Notes: generated by a model from the sequence alone, not told the origin. A DNA stretch of 64,000 bases from Bryobacteraceae bacterium (GCA_026002855.1 BPGD01000001.1:310001-374000); one strand, 5' to 3'; counted from the first letter of the stretch, positions 36,389 to 45,766 are shown. Program-made: numbers and translations.

Positions 36389-38752
36389 TTATGCTTCCGT
36401 CGGCCGGTAATAGTCGTAGTATTTCCTGTAATATTTCCGCCCCGCGCGCGGCGGAATCCACTGGTTCAGCACCGTGCCCAGGATCCTTGTCCCGTCTTCT
36501 TTCAGCCGCCGCACCACCTGAAGCGCGTCCAGCTGCCGCGTCTCGCCGGCCCGCAGCACCAGAATCACCCCGTCGCTCCGCTGCCCGATCACCCGCGCAT
36601 CGCTCACCACCAGCACCGGCGGCGTGTCAACGAATACGTAGTCGAATTCCTGCCGGAAACGCTCCAGCAGCGCCGCCAGGCGCGCCGAATGCACCATCGC
36701 GCCCACGTTTTTCAGCGGCGGCCCGCTCGGCAGAACGTGCAGATTTCTCACCCCTGTCTGCCGGTAAAATGCCTCCCGCGGATACGCGCTCACCGCCGTC
36801 TCGTCCTCAAGCAGATCGGCCAGCCCCCAGGTGTTTTCCAGATCGAAAATCACATGCTGCCTCGGCTTGCGCAGGTCCCCGTCCACCAGCAGCACCTCGC
36901 GCCCCATTTCGGCCAGCGCCACCGCCAGGTTGGCCGCCACCGTGCTCTTTCCGTCCTGCGGATTCGGACTCGTCACCGTCACCAGGCGGCACTTCTCGCC
37001 TTCGGGCGAAAACAGCAGCGACGTCAACACCGCCCGGAAACTCTCCGCAAGCAGCGTCGGCCGCTCCCCGTGGCGGATCACCTCCACCTCGGCCGGCTGG
37101 TCCCCGTTGCCGCTCTGCGGCAGCGCCAGCTTCACCAGTCCCCCACCACGCACCCGCCGCGACCCACGCTCGAACAGCTCGCCGTCCGGGATCACGCCCA
37201 GCTCGGGCAACTGAAGCACCGTGAGCGGCTCGCCCGGCTTGTAGAACTTCAGCTCGCCCTGATACAGCAGCACAGCCAGCACCGCTCCCAGCAACAGGCC
37301 CATCGCCACACCCAGCCCGCCGCCGATGTAGAAATTCCTCAGGTTCGCCGTCCCGCCCGGCGTGGCCGGATCCACCACGCGCACGTTCTGCGTCGGCACC
37401 GCCGTCGCGATGCCGGCCTGATTTACCTGTTGCAGAATGTTGTTGTAGACCTGCCGCGCCGACTCCACCTCCCGCCTCAGCAGGTTGTATTGCAGCGTCT
37501 TGTCGGCCTGCCCGCGCACCTGACCCGTTTGCGCCGCAAACGAACCCAGCAGCAGCTGTTCCCGCCGGCGCGCCGCCTCCAGGTCCGTCCGCAGCCGCTC
37601 GATGATCTCCCCCCGCTCCTTCTCCATCGCCTTGCGCACCTCGGCCATCTGCGCCTTCAGCCGCACCACCCGCGGATGATTCTCGGTAAACGTCGTCGTC
37701 AGGTCCGCAAGCTGCTTTTCCATCTCGATCAGCTGCCCGCGCAACTGCATCATCACCGGACTCGCAATGCTTTCCGGCATGTTCTCCGGCCCGCTCTTCA
37801 CCGCCGTCTCATACTGCGACTGCCGCACGATCCGGTCCGTCTGCAACTGTGCCAGCTCCCGTTGCAGCACGAGCATCTTCGCGTCGGCCAGCGTCAGCGC
37901 CTGTTGCTGCTGCTCCTGCACGGTGACGCCTTCCAGCCCGCTGCGCGCAATGAAATCCTTCAGCCGCGTCTCGGCCTCTTCGAGCTTCTCCTTCTGCTCC
38001 TTCATCTGGCTCTCGAGCCACTGGTTCGTGGTGCGCGAGCTGCGCGCGCGCTGCTCAAGCATCTGCTCGGTGTATTCGGCCATCAGCACGTTGAGAAATT
38101 CCGCCGCAACGTCCGGAATGGTGGACTCGCACGTCAGCCGCACGATCCGCGTGCCTTCCACCGCCTGCGCCCGTGCGCTGCCCACGGCCGTGCGGATCGC
38201 CTCGCGCGTCGCCTCCACCGGACTCGCCGGCGCCAGGCCGGCCATCGCCCGCAGCCCGTTGAAGGCGCGCGCCAGCCCGCTGCCCGGCGGCGGCAGCGCC
38301 GGAATCGTCTCCCGCTCCAGCCGTTCCGCCGCCCGCTGCTTCAGCGACGAGCTGTTCAGGATCTCGACCTGTGTGGCGATGTTGGTCGATGTCGCCGAAT
38401 AGATGCCGCCGCTTGCCTGCGGGTCCACCTGCGCCAGGCCCATGAAGTTCTCGTTGATGCCCTGGATTTCCGCGGTCAACTCCGAACCATAGGTCAGCGG
38501 CCTGGGCAGCACGAAGGCCAGTCCGAGAACCAACCCGATGAGGGCAAGCCCGGCCAGCAGCCAGCGGCGCTGCCACAGCGCCTGCAAATAGTCCTGCAAC
38601 GTCCGTGCGTGCAGCGCCTCGGCGAACGTGCTGACGCCCGCCGCCTCCGCGTAGCCGTACCCGTAGCCGGCGCCGCCCCCAGGGACGGCCGGGACTCCGG
38701 CCGCGTCCGCCCGGATCGGCGTCAGCGAGTTCCTTTCATCCTGCGGATCCAT
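36389..38752 (-). CDS. wzc: Polysaccharide co-polymerase/tyrosine autokinase, Wzc-like
   Basis: A 787-residue membrane protein. Residues about 60-200 carry a Wzz-type chain-length domain bounded by two membrane helices, the first near residue 70 (LLAGLALIGLVLGLAFVL) and the second near 485. The long periplasmic region between is coiled-coil-rich with a GNVR-like segment. The cytoplasmic BY-kinase has Walker A SPNPQDGKST (595-604), Walker A' VLLVDGDLR (621-629), Walker B FVDTPP (about 707) and a C-terminal Tyr cluster GRKYYRKYYDYYRP. Such proteins control polymer length and export together with Wza, encoded next door. Confidence 0.94.
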   Translation of the reverse strand: MDPQDERNSLTPIRADAAGVPAVPGGGAGYGYGYAEAAGVSTFAEALHARTLQDYLQALWQRRWLLAGLALIGLVLGLAFVLPRPLTYGSELTAEIQGINENFMGLAQVDPQASGGIYSATSTNIATQVEILNSSSLKQRAAERLERETIPALPPPGSGLARAFNGLRAMAGLAPASPVEATREAIRTAVGSARAQAVEGTRIVRLTCESTIPDVAAEFLNVLMAEYTEQMLEQRARSSRTTNQWLESQMKEQKEKLEEAETRLKDFIARSGLEGVTVQEQQQQALTLADAKMLVLQRELAQLQTDRIVRQSQYETAVKSGPENMPESIASPVMMQLRGQLIEMEKQLADLTTTFTENHPRVVRLKAQMAEVRKAMEKERGEIIERLRTDLEAARRREQLLLGSFAAQTGQVRGQADKTLQYNLLRREVESARQVYNNILQQVNQAGIATAVPTQNVRVVDPATPGGTANLRNFYIGGGLGVAMGLLLGAVLAVLLYQGELKFYKPGEPLTVLQLPELGVIPDGELFERGSRRVRGGGLVKLALPQSGNGDQPAEVEVIRHGERPTLLAESFRAVLTSLLFSPEGEKCRLVTVTSPNPQDGKSTVAANLAVALAEMGREVLLVDGDLRKPRQHVIFDLENTWGLADLLEDETAVSAYPREAFYRQTGVRNLHVLPSGPPLKNVGAMVHSARLAALLERFRQEFDYVFVDTPPVLVVSDARVIGQRSDGVILVLRAGETRQLDALQVVRRLKEDGTRILGTVLNQWIPPRAGRKYYRKYYDYYRPTEA

Positions 38753-38767
38753 TCCTTCTTCCCCCGC

Positions 38768-39781
38768 CTACCGTCTCACCCACACCCAGATCAGACTGGT
38801 GATCAACGCCGGCACCGCGATCAGACCAAGCCGCGCCATTGCCTGGCCCGTGCCGGATTTCCGCGGAACATAAAGCACGTCGTTGGCCATCAGCGGAAAA
38901 TCGTTCGCTTTTCCGCTAAAAATGTCCTTGAGATTGATCGTGATTTCCGCTCTCTGGCTCGAGTCGCCCACCACGCGAAGCACCCGCGCCTTTTCGAGAT
39001 CGGCGTTCGGCCCCGCCCCGGCCATCGCCAGGATCTGCGTCGCCGACAGATAGTCGCGGTCCTCGAGCGGAAAAGCGCCGCTGCGGGCCACCTCGCCGGT
39101 CACATACACCGGCTCAAGTTTCATCGCCACGACGACATCCTGCGGCTTCATCACGATGTTGTCGGACGGATCGGCGAGCTCCCCGGTCACGGTCAGGGCC
39201 ACCTCGCCGTAAGTCGTCTTCCCATCGGTCGACTCGGTGACGTTCTTCAGGTCCAGCCGCCCCTGCTCGATCCGACGGATCACCTTCACCCGCCGCATCG
39301 CCGTCGGCAGCAGTCCGCCCGTCCGCATCAGCACCTCGCCGAGCGTCTCCGGCCGCGTCCCCAGCGGATACACGCCCGGCTGCTTGAAAGCCCCGACCAG
39401 GTACACGGGGTTGGCCACCTCCTGCGGACGCGCGGTCTCGATGACGCTGACCACCACCTGCGGAGAACGCACGAACAGCTTCAGGCGGTCCACCAGCGCC
39501 GCTTCCAGCTGCTCGACGGTCATTCCCGCCGCCCGGATTCGTCCCACCACCGGAAGGTTCAGGAATCCCTCGCCGTCGATCCGGAACGGCTTCTCGCTGA
39601 TCTCTTCCACGTTCTGCGCGCGGATCACGATCTGGTCGCCCGGACTGAGCAGGTAGACGGGCCGCGGCGCCTCCGCCTGCTGGGGCTCCTGTTGCGGGGG
39701 CTGCGGCTGCCCCGCCGCCTGAGTCCCCGTCTGTCCGGCGGCCCATGCCGCCGCCAAAACAGTCACAAAAATCAGCCGCAT
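38768..39781 (-). CDS. wza: Outer-membrane polysaccharide export protein, Wza-like with SLBB domains
   Basis: A 337-residue secreted protein with signal peptide (MRLIFVTVLAAAWAAG), a poly-Gln/Pro linker, then the polysaccharide export domain opening LLSPGDQIVIRAQNVEEIS and repeated SLBB domains (VYLVGAFKQPGVYPLG; VYVTGEVARSGAFPLE). It forms the periplasmic/outer-membrane part of an export channel with Wzc, whose gene is 15 bases downstream. No lipobox Cys was seen, unlike enterobacterial Wza. The C-terminal hydrophobic helix (LIAVPALITSLIWVWVRR) is unusual and would anchor it differently. Confidence 0.92.
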   Translation of the reverse strand: MRLIFVTVLAAAWAAGQTGTQAAGQPQPPQQEPQQAEAPRPVYLLSPGDQIVIRAQNVEEISEKPFRIDGEGFLNLPVVGRIRAAGMTVEQLEAALVDRLKLFVRSPQVVVSVIETARPQEVANPVYLVGAFKQPGVYPLGTRPETLGEVLMRTGGLLPTAMRRVKVIRRIEQGRLDLKNVTESTDGKTTYGEVALTVTGELADPSDNIVMKPQDVVVAMKLEPVYVTGEVARSGAFPLEDRDYLSATQILAMAGAGPNADLEKARVLRVVGDSSQRAEITINLKDIFSGKANDFPLMANDVLYVPRKSGTGQAMARLGLIAVPALITSLIWVWVRR

Positions 39782-39829
39782 ATTTCCTGCCTGCTTCGTC
39801 CTGTATTCGCCTGGATATCCGTCATTGTC

Positions 39830-40102
39830 CTACAGTTTCCGCGCGACTTTCACCCGCGGGCTCTCGTCGAGCTTCTGCCGCAGCTCCTCCACCAGCCGCG
39901 TGAGCCGTTCAATCCTTGCCGCCAGCGATTCGAGCCCGTCCTCGTCAGCCGCGCGCATGTTCCATCTCTGAAACAGCGACGTGCGAACCAGATCCGAGAG
40001 GCTCCTTGCTCCAAGCCGCTCGCACAGGGCGCTCAACTGTTGATACTCGTCTTCCGACACGCGGAAATAAACCAGCTTCGATCTCGGCCTCAGAACTGTC
40101 AC
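39830..40102 (-). CDS. Small ribbon-helix-helix-like protein with coiled-coil tail
   Basis: A 90-residue protein. KLVYFRVSEDEYQQLSALCERLG (residues 9-31) has the pattern of a ribbon-helix-helix DNA-binding domain (beta strand then two amphipathic helices). The C-terminal half is heptad-like (LESLAARIERLTRLVEELRQKL). It sits between the CapD-like and Wza genes, on the same strand and within 50 bases of each, so it may regulate the locus; this is inference. Its start codon lies 15 bases past the upstream stop. Confidence 0.6.
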   Translation of the reverse strand: MTVLRPRSKLVYFRVSEDEYQQLSALCERLGARSLSDLVRTSLFQRWNMRAADEDGLESLAARIERLTRLVEELRQKLDESPRVKVARKL

Positions 40103-40117
40103 CGCGTCCTCCTGCCC

Positions 40118-42025
40118 TCAGGAATCCACCACCTGCGCTCTTGCCTGCCGGATCCGGTCCCGCCACAGCTCGCCCGGCTCATATTCCGGCACCAGGTCCT
40201 TCAGCAAGGCCACGGCCTCGACCTCATCCCGGCGCCGCACGGCGTCCCTGACGCGCTCGATCCACCGCTCAATCTCCAGAAGGCTTGCCCCGCGCCCGCG
40301 GAACACCTTGATCTTTTCGTGCGAGGTCGGCGCGATGTGCTCGCCTTCGCTGATGACCTCCTCGTAGAGCTTCTCGCCGGGCCGCAGGCCGGTGTAGCGA
40401 ATCTCGATGTCCGTGTTCGGCTCGAGGCCGGCCAGACGGATCATGTTCGCCGCCAGATCGGCGATGCGGATCAGCTCGCCCATGTCGAGCACAAAAACAT
40501 CGCCGCCTTCGCCCATGGCCGAAGCCTGCAACACGAGTTGCACCGCCTCCTCGGTGAGCATGAAGTAGCGGCGCACCTCGGGGTGCGTCACCGTCACCGG
40601 GCCGCCCTCGGCGATCTGCTTCTGGAAAATCGGGACCACGCTGCCGCTCGAGCCCAGCACGTTGCCGAAGCGGACCGAGACGCAGCGCATGCGTCCGCCA
40701 TCCAGCCCGTTGAAACTGCCCACGACCAGCTCGGCGGCCCGCTTGGTCGCCCCCATCACGTTGACCGGGTGCACCGCCTTGTCCGAGCTGATCATGACGA
40801 ACGACTCCACGCCGGCCGGGCAGGCCTCCCGCACCAGGTTCCACGTGCCCAGCACGTTGTTGTGCACCGCCGAAACCGGATGCGTCTCCATCAGCGGCAC
40901 ATGCTTGTAGGCGGCCGCGTGGTAGACGACATCCGGCCGGTAGCGCCGGAACAGCTCCCGGACTTCATCCTCATTGCGGATGTCGACCACCGCCGCCGCC
41001 ACGCTCACCTGCGGGTGGCGGCGCCGCATTTCGAGATCGATGGTGAACAGTCCGCTCTCGCTCTGGTCGGCCATCACCAGCAGCTCGGGCTCGAAGAGCG
41101 CAATCTGGTGGCAGAGCACGCTGCCGATGGAGCCCGCCGCGCCGGTCACGACCACGACACGGTCCTTCAGTTTCGCGCTGATCAGCGCCTTGTCCAGCCG
41201 GATGGGCTCCCGGCCGAGAAGGTCCTCCACGGCGATTTCCCGCAATTGCCCGCTGAGGCCGCGGTTCTTGAGCAGCCCGCCGAGGCCCGGCAGGATCCGG
41301 CAAGGCAGGCCGGCGGCGCGGCAGTTCGACACCGCCTCCCGCACCTGGCGGCCCGTGGCCGAGGGCATCGAGATCAATACTTCGTCCAGCACCACGCCGC
41401 GGCGGCGGAACCGCTGCACGAAGCGGATCATCTCGCGGCCCGGGCCCAGCACGCGGTGGCCGCCCAGAAGCTCGCCGCGCAGCGCCAGATTGTCGTCGAC
41501 AAAGCCCAGCACGCGGTACTTGAGCGACGAGTTCATCCGCATCTCGCGCGCCAGCGCGACGCCCGCCTCCCCGGCGCCGTAAATCAGCACGTTGCGGTGG
41601 CCCTGGCCGCGGGGCGCGCCCATGGCCAGCTCGCGGGCCATGCGGGCCGCCATGCGCAGCCCCGCGGTGAGTCCGGTGCAGATGACGAAATCAATCAGGT
41701 AAATGCTGCGGGGAATTCCGTCCGGATGCGCGGCCAGAAGCAGCGCCGAAAAAACCACCGACGCGACGAAATTCACCGCCACCAGCCGGAGAAGATCCCG
41801 GGTGTCGGTCCAGCGCCACCAGCCGTGATAGAGCCCGCCGGCCAGAAACACGGCGAGTTTGATGAGCACCGCCGCCGCCATTACCAGCGGAATCATATGG
41901 CGGTGCCCGGGCGGAACCGAAAGATCAAATCGCAGCAGGTAGGCAATGAGGACGCTCAGCGCCGCCACCGCGGCCAGCATCGCCACGACCGCCGTGCGGC
42001 GGTGCCGCTCCATCCAGAGCTTCAT
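40118..42025 (-). CDS. Nucleoside-diphosphate sugar epimerase/dehydratase, FlaA1/CapD-like
   Basis: With the start at 42025 the product is 635 residues: four N-terminal membrane helices, then two linked Rossmann domains. The second has VTGAAGSIGSVLCHQIA (about residue 295) and YHAAAYKHVPLME, the FlaA1/CapD/WbpM nucleotide-binding motif and the substrate loop with the YxxxK-like region. SVRFGNVLGSSGSVVP and RPGEKLYEE near the C-terminus complete the family. The ATG overlaps the stop of the WecA-like gene by 4 bases. Likely makes a UDP-4-keto-6-deoxy sugar for the first residue of the repeat unit. Confidence 0.93.
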   Translation of the reverse strand: MKLWMERHRRTAVVAMLAAVAALSVLIAYLLRFDLSVPPGHRHMIPLVMAAAVLIKLAVFLAGGLYHGWWRWTDTRDLLRLVAVNFVASVVFSALLLAAHPDGIPRSIYLIDFVICTGLTAGLRMAARMARELAMGAPRGQGHRNVLIYGAGEAGVALAREMRMNSSLKYRVLGFVDDNLALRGELLGGHRVLGPGREMIRFVQRFRRRGVVLDEVLISMPSATGRQVREAVSNCRAAGLPCRILPGLGGLLKNRGLSGQLREIAVEDLLGREPIRLDKALISAKLKDRVVVVTGAAGSIGSVLCHQIALFEPELLVMADQSESGLFTIDLEMRRRHPQVSVAAAVVDIRNEDEVRELFRRYRPDVVYHAAAYKHVPLMETHPVSAVHNNVLGTWNLVREACPAGVESFVMISSDKAVHPVNVMGATKRAAELVVGSFNGLDGGRMRCVSVRFGNVLGSSGSVVPIFQKQIAEGGPVTVTHPEVRRYFMLTEEAVQLVLQASAMGEGGDVFVLDMGELIRIADLAANMIRLAGLEPNTDIEIRYTGLRPGEKLYEEVISEGEHIAPTSHEKIKVFRGRGASLLEIERWIERVRDAVRRRDEVEAVALLKDLVPEYEPGELWRDRIRQARAQVVDS

Positions 42026-43071
42026 GCCGTCTGCCTCCGCGCAGCCGCCGCCACAGGCGCGCGCCGGGCGCGCTCGACGCGATGCCGGTAGACCAGAAAC
42101 GCCGCCACGGCCACCGCGAGCACCGCCCATTGCCCGCCCGGGTTGCGCGCCAGATACGCGGCCACGGCCGCCGCGCCCAGGAGTGTCCCCGTCGTGCCGA
42201 CGCGCACCACCACCGCATCATGCCGGCCCAACCGCCGAGCCAATTGCTGATACAGGTGGCTCCGATGCGGCGACCAGACCTTCTCGCCCTGAACGAGCCG
42301 CCGGAGAAGCGTGTACGCCCCGTCGCTCAAAAAAAACCAGAGCAGCATGGCCATGGTGAACACGGCCTCAGGCCGACGGTCCACGGGCGCGGCCAGCGGC
42401 GCCAGCGCGAGGAAAAAGCCGATTGCGGTGGAGCCGACGTCGCCCAGGAAGATCCGCGCCGGATGCCAGTTCCAGGCCAGGAAGCCGACGGCGGCGCCGC
42501 CCAGACAGATCGCTGCGGCCGTCATCGGCTCGCCCAGGCCGAGCAGCGCCGCGCCGGCGCAGGCAAGCACCGTCTGCCAGCCCGCGTAGCCGTCGATGCC
42601 ATCCAGAAAGTTGAACAGATTGGTGACGCCCACCAGCCACAGCCAAGCCAGCGGCAGCGCCAGTGCGCCGGCTGGAAAATCCAGCGGCGCGGGCAGAGGG
42701 ATGCGCTCCAGAGACAACCCGCCGGCAATGACCAGCGCCGCGCATCCGGTCTGCACGAGCAGCCGCAGCCAGGCCGGCAGGCCGCGCACGTCGTCAGCCA
42801 GTCCAACCAGTGCCATCAGGGCCACGGCGGCGAGGATCCCCGCACCGGGCAGCGGCGTTCCCTGCCATCCGTGGAGGAGCGCCAGACCGGCGGTCGTGCC
42901 GGCAAGAACTGCGGCGCCGCCGCCGCGCGGCGTTGGCGCAGAGTGGGAGCTGCGCTCATTCGGGATGTCCACGACGCCCCGCCGCCTGAGCCACCCGGCC
43001 AGCCAACCGCTGACGGCTGCCGCCACGCCCGCCGCCAGCAGAGCTCCACAAAGAAGGGCCACGGGTTTCAA
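42022..43071 (-). CDS. Polyprenyl-phosphate sugar-1-phosphate transferase, MraY/WecA-like
   Basis: About 349 residues from a probable TTG start at 43071, which overlaps the upstream stop by 3 bases. Some 10 membrane helices with family motifs: VDIPNERSSHSAPTPRGGG, LADDVRG (the metal-binding Asp-Asp), NFLDGIDGYAG and FLGDVGSTAIGF. These belong to the WecA/TagO group that starts lipid-linked polysaccharide on undecaprenyl phosphate. It therefore marks initiation of the glycan built by this locus. Further upstream in-frame codons exist, but lack the usual N-terminus. Confidence 0.9.
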   Translation of the reverse strand: MKPVALLCGALLAAGVAAAVSGWLAGWLRRRGVVDIPNERSSHSAPTPRGGGAAVLAGTTAGLALLHGWQGTPLPGAGILAAVALMALVGLADDVRGLPAWLRLLVQTGCAALVIAGGLSLERIPLPAPLDFPAGALALPLAWLWLVGVTNLFNFLDGIDGYAGWQTVLACAGAALLGLGEPMTAAAICLGGAAVGFLAWNWHPARIFLGDVGSTAIGFFLALAPLAAPVDRRPEAVFTMAMLLWFFLSDGAYTLLRRLVQGEKVWSPHRSHLYQQLARRLGRHDAVVVRVGTTGTLLGAAAVAAYLARNPGGQWAVLAVAVAAFLVYRHRVERARRAPVAAAARRQTA

Positions 43072-44135
43072 TGCCTGCCCCCCGGTCCGCCATCCAGCGT
43101 TGCGAGCAGTTCCAGCCACTGCGGCAGAACGCTCTCCCAACCGAACTGGTCTGCCCTGGCCCGCGCCGCCCGCGAAAGGCGGAGGCAGAGATCCGGATCC
43201 GCCAGCAGCCGGAGAACCGCCGCCGTCATGGCCTCGACGTCACCGGGCCTGACAAGGAGCGCGTCAACGCCATCCTCGACGAGAAACGGCACGCCGCCGG
43301 CATCGGTGCTGACCACGCACAGGCCACAGGCCAGCGCTTCGAGCACACTGACCGGGGCGTTATCCACGTTCGTCGTGTTGAGGAAGATGTCGGCCTCGGC
43401 CAGGCGCTGGCCGACCTGCTCCTTGGGCACGACGCCTGGCAACTGCACCGCGCCGTCCACGCCGAGCTGCCCGGCCAGCCGCTGGCAGGCCGCGAGGCTG
43501 CCGTCCTTGTCCACCCCGTACATGGCGAGCGTGGCGTCAGGGTAGTGGCGGCGCACCGCCGCGAGCACGCGCACGGCCATCTCCGGGTAGTAGATCCGAT
43601 GAAACGAACGCAGCCAGACGAGGCGCGGCTGGACGCCGTGGCGCGCCCGCCAGGGGCAGGCATCCAGGTCGATGGCGTTCGGAAGCAGGCGGATGTCGGC
43701 GCGGAACTCGCGCAGCGCGGCTTGCAGGTACGGGCTCGGCGAGATCACCAGGTCCGCACTGTCCAGCAGCCGGGCCACACGCGCGCGGTGGCGTGCGGCG
43801 AATTCCGGCAGCCGGCCGCCATGCAGCACGGCGACCACTCGTTTGCCGGCCAACCGGGCCGCCCGCGCGGCGGCCTCGGCCCAGAGGAACGCCTGGCCGC
43901 TGTAGACGTCGATGATCGCGATTTCGTAGCCGCCGCGCGCGCCCATCGCGGCCAGCACCATGTCGGCCAGCCGTGCCGGTTTGAACGAGAAGTGCGAGCT
44001 GTTGCGGACCTGCACGCCCGCGGTCCGCAGACGGGCGGCCAGGTCCTCGGCGTAGGTGCGGCGTCCGTCCCAACCGGAGAGAAAATTGCTCACCAGCAGC
44101 ACGGGCGGAAGCTGTGCGCAGGATGCGCGGTTCAT
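43068..44135 (-). CDS. Glycosyltransferase family 4
   Basis: A 355-residue GT-B enzyme with LLVSNFLSGWDGRRTYAED at the N-terminus and a nucleotide-sugar site in VWLRSFHRIYYPEMAVRVL and FLNTTNVDNAPVSVLEALACG (about residue 285). This is an atypical variant of the E-x7-E motif, with Asn/Thr replacing the first Glu neighbourhood. It shares a 4-base overlap with the O-antigen-ligase-like gene upstream. Second gene of the exopolysaccharide operon in transcription order. Confidence 0.9.
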   Translation of the reverse strand: MNRASCAQLPPVLLVSNFLSGWDGRRTYAEDLAARLRTAGVQVRNSSHFSFKPARLADMVLAAMGARGGYEIAIIDVYSGQAFLWAEAAARAARLAGKRVVAVLHGGRLPEFAARHRARVARLLDSADLVISPSPYLQAALREFRADIRLLPNAIDLDACPWRARHGVQPRLVWLRSFHRIYYPEMAVRVLAAVRRHYPDATLAMYGVDKDGSLAACQRLAGQLGVDGAVQLPGVVPKEQVGQRLAEADIFLNTTNVDNAPVSVLEALACGLCVVSTDAGGVPFLVEDGVDALLVRPGDVEAMTAAVLRLLADPDLCLRLSRAARARADQFGWESVLPQWLELLATLDGGPGGRH

Positions 44136-45526
44136 CGTGAGAAGGACTGCTCCGTCTCAGCACTCTGCCGGGGCAGGATGGTGAGAAAGGCCAGTCCAAG
44201 CGCAAAGCCGGGAGCCGAGGTTCGCATGGCGTTCACCACCATGTACAGCAGAGACCACGCCATCAGCGCCACCAGAAGGCCTCGCACCGGGCGGTTGACC
44301 GGGTCGCGGAGGATCGCCAGCGAGCGCCGCAGCAGCAGCCAAGCCAGGCACAGATAGGCGGCGACGCCCAGCAGCCCGTGTTCGGCAATGGCGCGGGTGA
44401 ATTCGGTGTGCGCCGTCGTGCCGCCCGGATGGAAATAGCCGGAGACGCCCACGCCGACCCCGAACCACGGATGCTCGAGAAACAGCATCCAGTCGATGAT
44501 GGCAAGCTGTTCGCGCCCGGACATCTCTTTTTTCGCAAAACGCTCGGCGAGTTTGCCGCCGGTATAGGCGTTGACGATGGGGAAGGCGACGGAAAGCAGC
44601 AGTACGAAAACGACCAGGCCGGCGACGATGTGTTTGCGGTACTTATGCCCGGCCAGCACAAAGGGCAGGGCGAGCAGCAGCGAGGCGGCCGAGGCGATGA
44701 TGCCTCCGCGGGAGAACGTCATCGAGCTCTGCACGACGAGCAGGCCGGCCAGCAGCGTCAGCAGGGCGCGAAGTTTCCACTGCATCCGCCCGAGCAGGAC
44801 GATCAACACGACCATCAGCGCGCCCAGAGCGAGCGACGAGGCCACCTGGTTGGGCCCAAAGCCGCCGCTCGTCTGGAAATTGGAGTTCGTGGTGAAGCGC
44901 ACCTGCCGCAGATACGACGAAACCACGGTTACCGCCGCCACGCCGCACAGCGGTGCGACAAAGGCGATCAGCACGCGCCAAAATTCCCGGATGGAAAGCC
45001 GCAGGTTCGAACAAAAAAGAAGACAAAAAGTGAGCGCAATCGGGCCGGAAAGATGAAACATGGCCGTCTTGCGGAATGTATTCAGAGGAAAATAGAAAAA
45101 CGTAAATACCGCCGCCGGCAGCAGAAACAGGAGATAAAAAACAGCACCGGCGGGCAGGCGCACCCTGCGCAGGCGAACCATTCCAATGAACGAAAGAAGC
45201 GCCACCGTATATTTGGCGGTTTCGTGGAAAGTAAACGACTTCGACATCCGCCACAGCACTTCCGAGCCGCTGACGTAAGCGGCGCACATCAGCACCGCCG
45301 CCGGGCTTCGGGTGGAGACGGCGATGGCCAGCACCGTGAGAACCGTCGCGAAGGTGTGGATGGTGGCCAGCGCCGGCAGCCGGTGCATGGCCATTCCCAG
45401 AGCCGCATGCAGGGCGAAGAGAAGAGCCAAACGCCCCAGTTCAGGCGTCTCGGCCACTGCCGCAGCAGCGAGGGGAAATTGCCGCCGCAGCGCGGGGCCG
45501 GCGGGGATGGCAAGACCGGCATTCAC
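44132..45526 (-). CDS. O-antigen ligase/polymerase (Wzy/WaaL-like) family membrane protein
   Basis: A 464-residue protein with about 12 membrane helices and a large periplasmic loop near residues 340-400 (EHPWFGVGVGVSGYFHPGG and TAHTEFTRAIAEHGLLG), which carries the ligase/polymerase family's Arg/His segment: GVG then HTEF-x-x-x-AEHG. The start codon is GTG; no clear ribosome-binding site is visible, so an internal start is possible. It is the first gene of the glycan operon in transcription order. A TTGACA-containing palindrome lies 165 bases upstream. The product could polymerise repeat units or ligate them to an acceptor. Confidence 0.85.
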   Translation of the reverse strand: MNAGLAIPAGPALRRQFPLAAAAVAETPELGRLALLFALHAALGMAMHRLPALATIHTFATVLTVLAIAVSTRSPAAVLMCAAYVSGSEVLWRMSKSFTFHETAKYTVALLSFIGMVRLRRVRLPAGAVFYLLFLLPAAVFTFFYFPLNTFRKTAMFHLSGPIALTFCLLFCSNLRLSIREFWRVLIAFVAPLCGVAAVTVVSSYLRQVRFTTNSNFQTSGGFGPNQVASSLALGALMVVLIVLLGRMQWKLRALLTLLAGLLVVQSSMTFSRGGIIASAASLLLALPFVLAGHKYRKHIVAGLVVFVLLLSVAFPIVNAYTGGKLAERFAKKEMSGREQLAIIDWMLFLEHPWFGVGVGVSGYFHPGGTTAHTEFTRAIAEHGLLGVAAYLCLAWLLLRRSLAILRDPVNRPVRGLLVALMAWSLLYMVVNAMRTSAPGFALGLAFLTILPRQSAETEQSFSR

Positions 45527-45690
45527 GGCGTCAACACGTCCGGCGGAATCTGAAAAAGGGAGCCAGTACTAGCTCGAATGGGGGAAAATTCCATGGATAA
45601 GACAGGCTACCGCCCTCTGAGTCCCACCTGCCATATTCTGTCGCGGGACCTCCTCCCTGGGCCGTAGTTAACATCATATTGCCCAAGGAA

Positions 45691-45704
45691 TTGACAATTG
45701 TCAA
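45691..45704. promoter_or_regulatory. TTGACAATTGTCAA palindrome upstream of the exopolysaccharide operon
   Basis: A perfect 14-base palindrome, in the 240-base gap between the O-antigen-ligase-like and lipoprotein genes. On the minus strand it contains a consensus -35 (TTGACA); the best -10 candidate is TATGAT 20 bases further, which is wide, or CAATAT at 17 bases, which is weak. The symmetry suggests an operator for a dimeric repressor overlapping a promoter. Confidence 0.5.
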
Positions 45705-45766
45705 GAGAAAAATGGAGGGCTACCAATTCATACAGAATCAACCACTCATTTGGGTGAACGCGGCGC

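Noticed and set aside
34616-42091. A stop-free frame of about 7.5 kb on the plus strand
   Set aside because: It runs antisense across eight well-supported genes (GT2, Wzm, Wzc, Wza and others). GC-rich codon choice in those genes rarely leaves stop codons in the opposing frame. The translation is Arg/His/Gln-rich with no domain. Similar shadows exist at 3645-6215 and 14465-17581.
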